Source of the DNA: Treponema sp.
GTDB taxonomy: Bacteria > Spirochaetota > Spirochaetia > Treponematales > Breznakiellaceae
Reading direction: 5' to 3'
Assembly: GCA_031288815.1 (NCBI GenBank)
Contig: JAITQR010000222.1
Span: 1 to 5,812 of the forward strand
Length of the DNA: 5,812 nucleotides
In this document: in pieces, positions 1-5,432 of the stretch
Layout: the number at the start of each line of letters is the position of its first letter
Position numbering within the stretch: position 1 is the first letter of the stretch
Translations under genes and position numbers: made by a program
The notes under the pieces: generated by a model
What the model was told of the DNA's origin: nothing
The model's database searches: none
Seen by the model: only the letters and a program-made list of their open reading frames with translations

Positions 1-551
1 TTGCCGATCTCCCCAAGCCGTTCCTCGTAGCGGGCGTAGAGTTTCCGGAAAGACTTGCGGTGATCGATTAGCTCAAGACCGGCGCTGTCCGGGGAGAGAA
101 AACGGTCCTTTGCCCGGGCTATGTTATGGGCCGCCTGGCGCACTTCCGCCTTGGGAGTATCCTCCATGAGGGTGGAGAGAAGGGAGACCGAATCGTCGTC
201 GTCGTAGATCACAAAGGCGCTGTTCAGCCCGGCCAGGGAACCGTTACGCCGCAGGAACCAGGCGCCGAAGGAGTGAAAAGTCCGCAGCATGGCGCTCCCG
301 GCCCGGTCGTCGATCAGCCGGGCCCGGTCGGCCATTTCCCTGGCCGCCTTGTTGGTAAAAGTCACCGCCAGAATCGAACGGGGATCCAGCCGCCGTTCCC
401 GGATAAGCCAGGCGATCTTGGTGGTGATTACCCGGGTCTTCCCCGAACCGGCCCCGGCGAGGATCAGGAGGGATTTTCCGCTGTGCAGCACCGCCTCCCG
501 CTGTTCGGAGTTAAGGGCCTCAAGGTAAGGGGGAAAACCGGTCTCGCTCAT
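1..551 (-). CDS. UvrD/PcrA/Rep-family ATP-dependent DNA helicase, N-terminal part (3' end outside window)
   Basis: Superfamily 1A 3'-5' DNA helicase; family members unwind DNA in repair or replication restart in the cytoplasm. I translated the minus strand from ATG at 551-549; 183 codons are visible and the frame is open to the window edge. Seen motifs: a Q-motif-like LNSEQREAV (residues 13-21), Walker A AGAGSGKT (32-39, catalytic Lys38, Thr39), motif Ia VTFTNKAAREM (63-73) and motif Ib TFHSFGAWFLRR (91-102). This set is typical of UvrD/PcrA/Rep. The fragment is too short to choose among the paralogues, because Walker B and the C-terminal helicase half lie outside. It starts 11 bases after the phosphoesterase stop, with AAGG 9 bases before the ATG as ribosome-binding site, so it is probably the distal gene of the same operon. 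Family is sure; exact gene name is not. Confidence 0.93.
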   Translation of the reverse strand, partial: MSETGFPPYLEALNSEQREAVLHSGKSLLILAGAGSGKTRVITTKIAWLIRERRLDPRSILAVTFTNKAAREMADRARLIDDRAGSAMLRTFHSFGAWFLRRNGSLAGLNSAFVIYDDDDSVSLLSTLMEDTPKAEVRQAAHNIARAKDRFLSPDSAGLELIDHRKSFRKLYARYEERLGEIG

Positions 552-562
552 ATACCTTTACC

Positions 563-1423
563 TTACAGTTTCTTGAATTCCCAGGAAATACCGGAAGGCC
601 CCACAAAGACCCGGCAGTAGGTCCTGTTATCCCGGTAATCTTCCAGGCTGATATAGTTGACCCCCCCGGCCTTCCGCGTAATCCGGTTGTGAACATGACC
701 GGAGAACAGGGCGTCGCAGCGCCCGTCCAGCAGGAAGAGAAGCCGGGCCCGTTCCCGGTTATCCGTAATCTGCTCAATGTCGATAAGATTTTCGGTAAAA
801 AGGTTGGCGTGGGTAAAAATAAAAACGTGGGGCCTGGCGCTTTTCAGGCCCTCCCTTAACCAGTCGATCTGATCCTTCCCGAAACTCCCGTTGGCGCTGT
901 CCAGCATGAAAAGGGTGGTGGAGGAATTCGGGCTGTCCACCCGGTAGGTGCTGGAACCGATAAGATCCCGCCAGTTAGGCCAGTTGTTGAAGTAAACATC
1001 GTGGTTGCCGATTACGGGGTAACAGGGAATCCCAGCCGCCCTCAGGGAATCGGCTATCCCGATAAACTTCTCCAGATCCTCCCGCTTGCCGTTCTGGGTG
1101 ATGTCCCCGGTAACCGCCACAAAGGCGTCCCCCTCCGCGACCGCCGCGTCCCGGATTTTTTCCAGTCCCCGGGCGTTCCCGTCTTCGATATGGGTATCGG
1201 AAACCACGATGAACGAATAGTTCGAAGGCAGGCTCAGGCTGAGATCCGCCGGGCTAAGGAAGTGAAAAGTATTACGGGATTTAAAACGCTCGTCCGGTTC
1301 GCTGGAGGCAAAGAGCCCCACCAGATCCACATCGCAGGCCGGAAAAAGGATAAGGACGGCAAAAACCAGGGCAAAACCCGGGAAGAGACCCCAAAAAGGG
1401 CGAAGGCGGGATTTTCTCACCAT
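563..1423 (-). CDS. Calcineurin-like metallophosphoesterase, predicted lipoprotein
   Basis: A 286-residue member of the binuclear metallophosphoesterase superfamily. The metal-binding motifs appear in the usual order: DTH (Asp76, His78), GD (Gly106-Asp107), GNHD (139-142), an isolated His205 in FTHANL, and GHVH (242-245). The full ligand set suggests an active enzyme; the substrate (phosphomonoester, phosphodiester or nucleotide) cannot be read from sequence. The N-terminus has basic residues (R3, K4, R6, R8), a hydrophobic stretch at about 10-29 and Cys30 in LFPAC. This resembles a relaxed spirochaetal lipobox, so I predict a lipid-anchored envelope protein; the Pro at -2 is unusual, and an uncleaved anchor is the alternative. 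The ATG lies inside the end of the barrel gene (7-base overlap), so translation is probably coupled. A G-rich stretch about 10 bases upstream can act as Shine-Dalgarno. The enzyme class is firm, the physiological role is unknown. Confidence 0.9.
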   Translation of the reverse strand: MVRKSRLRPFWGLFPGFALVFAVLILFPACDVDLVGLFASSEPDERFKSRNTFHFLSPADLSLSLPSNYSFIVVSDTHIEDGNARGLEKIRDAAVAEGDAFVAVTGDITQNGKREDLEKFIGIADSLRAAGIPCYPVIGNHDVYFNNWPNWRDLIGSSTYRVDSPNSSTTLFMLDSANGSFGKDQIDWLREGLKSARPHVFIFTHANLFTENLIDIEQITDNRERARLLFLLDGRCDALFSGHVHNRITRKAGGVNYISLEDYRDNRTYCRVFVGPSGISWEFKKL

Positions 1424-2124
1424 GCCAGACGAACCCCCCCTCTCCAGGCTGCCCCGTACAGCACCGAGGAAAGGCCGATGCCGCCGGTCTGGCAGAAATC
1501 GAATTCGTTAACCAGGGCGACTTGCCCGCTAAGCCGGACAAGGCTTTTCACGGTAAAAAAATAGGATCCCAGATTCCCCGCCATAAAGGGGGAAAAATTC
1601 GCCATCCCGATACTGAGCCTGATCTTCCCGGTAGTGATATTGATAATGTTGATATAAGCGTAATACGCCAGGACCGGCTCAAAGATAGCCGGACTGTCGC
1701 GGTAAACCGTATAACGCAGGATGTTGCCCAGAAGCAAGCCCCCGTATTTTCCCTCGATGGACCCGAAGGGGATAAAAGAATGGGAATTGTAACCGTAACC
1801 CGGAATCCCGTTGTAGATATACCGGAAGTTGATCCCCAGGGATGCCCGGGAGAAGGGCAGAAGGTATCTCTGGCCCGCAAAGGCGTTGATCTCCGGCTCG
1901 TCATCAAGCTGGCCGGAAGACAGGCCGGCAAGAATCGCGTAACGGTCATTAAATTCAAGGCCGCCTTCGGCCTGAAACCCGTAGCAGAAACGGAAAGAGC
2001 GGTTATACTCAACTCGTGGTTTCAGATCCAGGCTGCCGCCTGAAAGGACCGGATCAAAACCGTAAAGCGCCGGGCAGAGGAAAGCCGCCGATAAAAGCAG
2101 AAAACCCGGAACAACCAAGCGCAT
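1417..2124 (-). CDS. Predicted outer-membrane beta-barrel protein, function unknown
   Basis: I do not recognise a named family. The 235-residue product begins with a signal peptide: Arg2, hydrophobic 3-19, likely cleavage after ALYG at residue 22. The rest is rich in Tyr, Phe and Gly with repeated alternating polar/hydrophobic stretches, for example GINFRYIYN (97-105), GGLLLGNILRYTVY (128-141), VLAYYAYINI (151-160) and GKIRLSIGM (166-174), separated by Gly/Asn/Pro turns. The protein ends in GGVRLAW, an aromatic C-terminal residue after an alternating strand, as in the beta-signal recognised by the BamA machinery. This pattern supports a small barrel of roughly 8-12 strands. The ATG is 3 bases after the rimO stop with no strong ribosome-binding site, which suggests coupling to rimO. 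The 3' end overlaps the phosphoesterase gene by 7 bases. A soluble beta-rich periplasmic protein is the alternative. Confidence 0.78.
   Translation of the reverse strand: MRLVVPGFLLLSAAFLCPALYGFDPVLSGGSLDLKPRVEYNRSFRFCYGFQAEGGLEFNDRYAILAGLSSGQLDDEPEINAFAGQRYLLPFSRASLGINFRYIYNGIPGYGYNSHSFIPFGSIEGKYGGLLLGNILRYTVYRDSPAIFEPVLAYYAYINIINITTGKIRLSIGMANFSPFMAGNLGSYFFTVKSLVRLSGQVALVNEFDFCQTGGIGLSSVLYGAAWRGGVRLAW
1434..1440. repeat. C7 homopolymer (G7 on the coding strand)
   Basis: Seven consecutive C on the plus strand, read as G7 in the last codons of the barrel gene (around residues 228-230) and lying just upstream of the phosphoesterase ATG. It probably doubles as part of that gene's ribosome-binding region (GGAGAG followed by the G run). 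Such tracts can slip; a tract of seven is short for a true phase-variable switch. Confidence 0.6.
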
Positions 2125-2127
2125 GGT

Positions 2128-3438
2128 TCATACTACTAGAATCTCCAGGTCAAAGCCTACCCGCCCGGTAACCCCGCCCCGGGCCAGGACGCCCGGCTCC
2201 AGAGGCCGCCGGGAGCTGATTACCGCGGCGCCGTCCACCTCCGGGGCCTGGCAGTAGAGCCGGCCCAGGTAGAGCCCCTCCTCACCGTCAAGGATCTCTT
2301 CTACCAGCGCGTCCATCCCGCGGCCCACAAAACGCTCCATCCGTTCCTCACTGATGGGAACCTGCCGTTCTTCCACGATCCGCTTCCGTTCCCGGGCGGT
2401 TTTTTTCGCCACCCTCCCCTTCATGGCGTAGGCCGGGGTATCCTCCTCCCGGGAGTAGGCGAAGCAGCCCGCCCAGTCAAGCCGGGCCTTCTCCTGGAAA
2501 TCCAGGAGCCGCTCAAAATCCTCCCCGGTTTCACCGGGAAAGCCCAGCAGGAAAGTAGACCGGATCACCGCGCCGGGGAGGGCTTCCCGTATCCGGGCGA
2601 CAAGATCCAGGTAAGTTTCCGCCCGTCCCCGGCGGTTCATTGCCGCCAGTATCCTGTCCGAACCGTGCTGGAAGGGGATGTCGAAATAGGGGAGAAACCG
2701 GCTGTCCCTCCCCATAAGGTCCAGAATGGGAAAGGGAAACCTGTCCGGGTGGATATAGAGGAGCCGTACCCAAAAATCGCCGGGAAGGGCCGCCATGGCT
2801 TCCAGCAGTTCGGGCAGCCCCGGCCCGCCCTTCTTGTCCCGGCCGTAGGAACCGATGTCCTGTCCGATGAGGCAGAGTTCCCGGACGCCCCGGCCCAGAA
2901 GTTCCCGGCATTCGGCGATAAGCTCGGGGACATCCCGGCTCCGGAGCCCGCCCCGGATGAGGGGGATGGAACAAAAAGAGCAGCGGTTGTCACAGCCCTC
3001 GCTGATTTTGACATAGGCGGAACCGGGCAGGGAGAGGAGGGGCCGCGACCCGGGCCGGGCCGGGGCGCTTAGGGGCCGGAGGGGCACGGAACTTCGCAGC
3101 AGGGCCGCGGCGGCCCCGGCGATTCCCCCCAGATCGGCGTTTCCAAAAAAGCCGTCGGCCTCCGGGAGGGAAGAGGCAAGATCGGCGGCGTAACGCTGGG
3201 CGAGACACCCGGCCAGGAGTATCTTTTTCCCCGGATACGCCTGCCGCCAGGAGAGGACGGCGTTGATGGATTCCCGTTTGGCGCTTTCAATAAACCCGCA
3301 GGAATTGACGATGATAAGGTCGGCCGCCGCCGGATCCTCCGCAACGGCCCAGCCGGAACCCTCCAGCAGGGCCATCATGTTTTCGGCGTCGACCTGGTTT
3401 TTTACGCAGCCGTGGGGATCAAGAAAATAAGCGGGCAC
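2128..3438 (-). CDS. rimO: Ribosomal protein S12 methylthiotransferase RimO
   Basis: RimO is a radical-SAM methylthiotransferase that adds a methylthio group to a conserved aspartate of ribosomal protein S12, using two 4Fe-4S clusters, in the cytoplasm. The 436-residue length is normal. The N-terminal UPF0004 domain carries its three cluster cysteines: Cys11 (GCVKNQVDAE), Cys47 (VNSCGF) and Cys78 (AGCLAQR). The radical-SAM core has the CxxxCxxC motif at Cys149, Cys153 and Cys156 (EGCDNRCSFC), followed by IGQDIGSYG (191-199) and IPFQHGSDRIL (254-264). A TRAM domain occupies about 368-434. GCxKNxVDxE and QDxxxYG fit RimO rather than MiaB, which has GCQMNxxDSE and GQNVNSYG. The start is GTG at 3438-3436, placed where RimO proteins normally begin; no ATG is near. 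It begins 2 bases after the rodZ stop. An Arg/Pro-rich loop (about 115-138) joins the first two domains. Confidence 0.96.
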   Translation of the reverse strand: MPAYFLDPHGCVKNQVDAENMMALLEGSGWAVAEDPAAADLIIVNSCGFIESAKRESINAVLSWRQAYPGKKILLAGCLAQRYAADLASSLPEADGFFGNADLGGIAGAAAALLRSSVPLRPLSAPARPGSRPLLSLPGSAYVKISEGCDNRCSFCSIPLIRGGLRSRDVPELIAECRELLGRGVRELCLIGQDIGSYGRDKKGGPGLPELLEAMAALPGDFWVRLLYIHPDRFPFPILDLMGRDSRFLPYFDIPFQHGSDRILAAMNRRGRAETYLDLVARIREALPGAVIRSTFLLGFPGETGEDFERLLDFQEKARLDWAGCFAYSREEDTPAYAMKGRVAKKTARERKRIVEERQVPISEERMERFVGRGMDALVEEILDGEEGLYLGRLYCQAPEVDGAAVISSRRPLEPGVLARGGVTGRVGFDLEILVV

Positions 3439-3440
3439 CG

Positions 3441-4532
3441 TTACTGTTCAAGCCTCGCCAGAACCAGACGGTAGCGGTTTTCCTCGTCCCGAACCCAGCG
3501 CGCGTCCGCCACCACCACCTCTCCGGCGCCTCCCAGTTCCAGGGGGACTGTCCTGCCGCCCCCTATAACCTGGAGCTTCGCCGCCTGGGCGTTGGAAGCC
3601 CAGATACGGATGCCGTTCTGGGCCTGGATGTTGATTTCGTTCCCCCGCTGGTAATACTGTTCCTTCCGCTCCCGCCGGTCCCGTTCAAAAAGGATCTCGT
3701 AACGGAACATGCAGTAACCCTGGAAGGATACCTGGAGGGTAAAGGGAAAGGCCGAGGGAGAGGAGAATACCGTCGTGGCGGCGGACACCGCCGCCGCCGG
3801 GGAAACGGCCGCCTCCTGAGGATCCGGGGCCTCCGGAACGGGAACGGCCCTGGTAAGTTCAAAACGCAGCAGAGCCCCGGCGCCGCTTTCGTTTTTGGCA
3901 AAGTCCATCAGGGTAATCTGCAGCTCCGGGGAACCGTCGTTGTTGATATCCACCGAGACAAGCTGGCTCAGATCCAGCATTATCCGATCGTTGGGGGCGG
4001 TGATGGTAACGATATCCCCCAGGTTGGCAATGGTCAGCTTGTACCGATCTTCCCCCAGGGGAACCAGGATGGAGTCGCCCTGGTAGAACCGCTGTTCCAG
4101 GATATCCCCGCTCAGGGTATACTCCATGACGGGCCTGGCCGTTACAAGCGCCGGGGAGGGCTTTCCGGGACGGTTCATAAAGAAATACACGCCCACCCCG
4201 GCCGCGCCAAGAACAAGGAGAGCTATCAGAATGCCCAGCATTATTTTCGGGAGCCGGGAGGGGGAGTGGAGCAGTTGATCCACCGGAATAGGCTGCTCCT
4301 GAATCTTGAAGACCCGGTACAGGGAGAGGAGTTCCTGGGCGTCCAAACCCAGGTAATCGCCGTAGTTCCGCAGAAAGCCCAGAATATAGGGCTCGCCGGG
4401 AAAAACCGTAAAATTCTCCGTCTCCAGCGCTTCAAGATACCGGGCGGCGATATTGGTGTCCCGGCTCACCTGTTCGTATGTACAGCCCTTTAACTCGCGG
4501 GCGGCTTTCAGTTTAGCACCCAGGGACTCCAT
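3441..4532 (-). CDS. rodZ: RodZ-like protein: cytoplasmic HTH, one transmembrane helix, extracytoplasmic DUF4115 domain
   Basis: RodZ proteins link the MreB cytoskeleton to the cell-wall elongation machinery. This 363-residue protein shows the family layout: an HTH_25-type helix-turn-helix at about 4-74 (LGAKLKAARELKGCTYEQVS, then YLEALE and PGEPYILGFLRNYGDYLGLD, hallmarks of the family); a short linker; one membrane helix at about 97-118; and an outside part. The outside part has a beta-rich middle segment (about 135-228), a Pro/Ala-rich linker (about 231-262) and a DUF4115-like C-terminal domain (about 263-343). The middle segment contains DINNDGSPE (195-203), which resembles a calcium-binding loop. 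ATG at 4532-4530 is preceded by a consensus ribosome-binding site. The gene sits 36 bases after lolA and 2 bases before rimO. Whether this organism's protein acts on MreB is inferred from the family only. Confidence 0.88.
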   Translation of the reverse strand: MESLGAKLKAARELKGCTYEQVSRDTNIAARYLEALETENFTVFPGEPYILGFLRNYGDYLGLDAQELLSLYRVFKIQEQPIPVDQLLHSPSRLPKIMLGILIALLVLGAAGVGVYFFMNRPGKPSPALVTARPVMEYTLSGDILEQRFYQGDSILVPLGEDRYKLTIANLGDIVTITAPNDRIMLDLSQLVSVDINNDGSPELQITLMDFAKNESGAGALLRFELTRAVPVPEAPDPQEAAVSPAAAVSAATTVFSSPSAFPFTLQVSFQGYCMFRYEILFERDRRERKEQYYQRGNEINIQAQNGIRIWASNAQAAKLQVIGGGRTVPLELGGAGEVVVADARWVRDEENRYRLVLARLEQ

Positions 4533-4537
4533 CGGGA

Positions 4538-4544
4538 ACCTCCT
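4538..4544 (-). promoter_or_regulatory. Strong ribosome-binding site of the rodZ-like gene
   Basis: The minus strand reads AGGAGGT, 5 bases before ATG 4532-4530. It is the best Shine-Dalgarno match in the window and lies in the only sizeable gap (36 bases) inside the operon. It fixes the start of the RodZ-like gene and suggests strong independent initiation there. Confidence 0.85.
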
Positions 4545-4568
4545 CTATCAAACATCCCCGCGCCCCTC

Positions 4569-5270
4569 TCACTCGACATCGCGGAACAGAAAATTGTTGT
4601 ACAGATTCGCCGAAGCCGGAGAATCATAAATAAAACGCTGTTCCGGTATCCCCTGATTGATCTTTATATTTGTGAAATCAAAACGCAGTTGGGCCTCGGC
4701 TATGGTACGTCCCTCAATGCGGCGAATCAACTGGGACTCGCTGTCCACGCTCAGGATAAGCTCCCTGAACCCTTCGGAAATGGAACGCCTGGTAAGCCGC
4801 AGGTTCACCACCATTTCCCCGGAACCGTTTTCCAGGGGAACCGGCTCGGGCCCCACGACAAAAGTGGGAATGTAGTTGCGCCGGAGCATGACAAGGCCCT
4901 GGGCGGAAGCTATGCCGGCTCCCCCGGCCGCGGGCCGTCTGTTGGGGGTAATCGTCTGGTTCAGCACCGCCCGGTAACCGGGCAGATACACCGTAAGGAG
5001 CTCCCCGTTAAAGACGATCACCTGTTCCGCCGGCTCGGAGAAATCAATACGCAGAAAGGAAGGGGCCAGATGGCTCACGTTGCCCCGCATCCGGGTACTC
5101 CCCGAGCGGATGGAAAGCTGGGCCTCGTAATCCTTGATAAGGCTGTACCGATCGGAAACGTTTTTCAGATACTGCTCGGCGGTGACGATTTCCTGGGAAA
5201 ACGCCGAAAACACCCCCCGGATGAGCAGAAAGACAAGAAAAAAGCGTCTTTTTATCCCAAAAACAGCCAT
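4569..5270 (-). CDS. lolA: LolA-like outer-membrane lipoprotein carrier protein
   Basis: LolA ferries lipoproteins across the periplasm from the inner-membrane LolCDE transporter to the outer membrane. From ATG 5270-5268 the product has 233 residues, close to the usual size. A signal peptide is clear: KRR at 7-9, hydrophobic 10-24, likely cleavage after FSAFS at 25. Family-like features are AEQYLKNVSDRYSLIKDYEAQ (about 31-51), the beta-rich GNVSHLAPSFLRIDFSEP (63-80), VFNGELLTVYLPGYRAVLNQ (86-105), and a late strand pair FDFTNIKINQGIPEQRF (197-213) followed by YDSP, as in LolA-type half-barrels. An upstream in-frame ATG at 5330-5328 would add 20 residues, but it has no ribosome-binding site and buries the signal peptide. 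The chosen start has TTAGG 4 bases upstream. It is the first gene of the minus-strand string, about 120 bases after the predicted promoter. Sequence similarity within this fold is weak, so another LolA-fold protein (LolB/LppX type) is possible. Confidence 0.83.
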   Translation of the reverse strand: MAVFGIKRRFFLVFLLIRGVFSAFSQEIVTAEQYLKNVSDRYSLIKDYEAQLSIRSGSTRMRGNVSHLAPSFLRIDFSEPAEQVIVFNGELLTVYLPGYRAVLNQTITPNRRPAAGGAGIASAQGLVMLRRNYIPTFVVGPEPVPLENGSGEMVVNLRLTRRSISEGFRELILSVDSESQLIRRIEGRTIAEAQLRFDFTNIKINQGIPEQRFIYDSPASANLYNNFLFRDVE

Positions 5271-5371
5271 AATACCTAACTGAATACTAGCGGATGGAGG
5301 GAAACTAAACAAGAGGACGCGTTGCGCCATAATTTTTCTAAGTGAAAGGGAAGGGTACGGAAACGGTTTCG

Positions 5372-5388
5372 GGGGCTTTACAAGCCCC
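5372..5388. repeat. Inverted repeat forming a 7-bp GC-rich hairpin
   Basis: GGGGCTT (5372-5378) and AAGCCCC (5382-5388) are perfect complements around the 3-base loop TAC. No T run follows on either strand, so it is not a standard intrinsic terminator. It covers the plus-strand -35 box and would lie within the first bases of the minus-strand leader. An operator half-site pair or an mRNA 5' hairpin are both possible. A second, smaller dyad GAAAC-G-GTTTC lies beside it at 5360-5370. Confidence 0.6.
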
Positions 5389-5404
5389 GGTTCTCTGGTA
5401 TTAT
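5377..5404 (+). promoter_or_regulatory. Sigma-70-type promoter for the right-hand exported-protein gene
   Basis: TTTACA at 5377-5382 matches the -35 consensus at 5 of 6 bases. After a 16-base spacer, TATTAT at 5399-5404 matches the -10 consensus at 5 of 6, and TG at 5396-5397 makes it an extended -10. Transcription would start near 5411, about 22 bases before the proposed TTG start. The match is strong for a GC-rich window, but it is a prediction from sequence only. Confidence 0.65.
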
Positions 5405-5427
5405 AGAACCTGTTAGTGAGACGTATG
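5400..5427 (-). promoter_or_regulatory. Candidate promoter of the lolA-rodZ-rimO operon
   Basis: The minus strand carries a perfect TATAAT (complement of 5400-5405), five bases of which are shared with the plus-strand -10 box. The -35 region is poor: CATACG at 5427-5422 with a 16-base spacer matches 2 of 6. Transcription would begin near 5393 and give a leader of about 120 bases before lolA, with the 5372-5388 hairpin at its 5' end. A weaker alternative nearer lolA (TTGTTT, 17 bases, TAGTAT, around 5282-5310) would leave almost no leader. Confidence 0.4.
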
Positions 5428-5432
5428 CGGCT

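Noticed and set aside
126..620. Plus-strand open frame of 164 codons
   Set aside because: It is antisense to the helicase, whose motifs Q, I, Ia and Ib are unmistakable on the other strand.
1001..1564. Plus-strand open frame of 187 codons
   Set aside because: It lies antisense to the phosphoesterase and barrel genes. The composition is Arg/Pro/Gly-rich with no domain, signal or ribosome-binding site; it is a by-product of high GC.
1522..2043. Plus-strand open frame of 173 codons
   Set aside because: It is antisense to the barrel gene, which has a signal peptide, strand pattern and coupled start. The antisense product shows no recognisable feature.
2531..3014. Other-frame minus-strand open frames within rimO
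   Set aside because: They overlap the radical-SAM core of RimO and are Pro/Arg/Gly-rich, typical of out-of-frame reading in GC-rich DNA.
4689..5279. Plus-strand open frame of 196 codons
   Set aside because: It is antisense to lolA along its length, and the LolA reading has a signal peptide and family-like strands.
5271..5330. Longer start for lolA at ATG 5330
   Set aside because: There is no ribosome-binding site, and the extra 20 residues would bury a good signal peptide that begins at ATG 5270.
5372..5388. Hairpin as an intrinsic terminator
   Set aside because: No T run follows on either strand, and it lies between two divergent genes where no transcript is expected to end.
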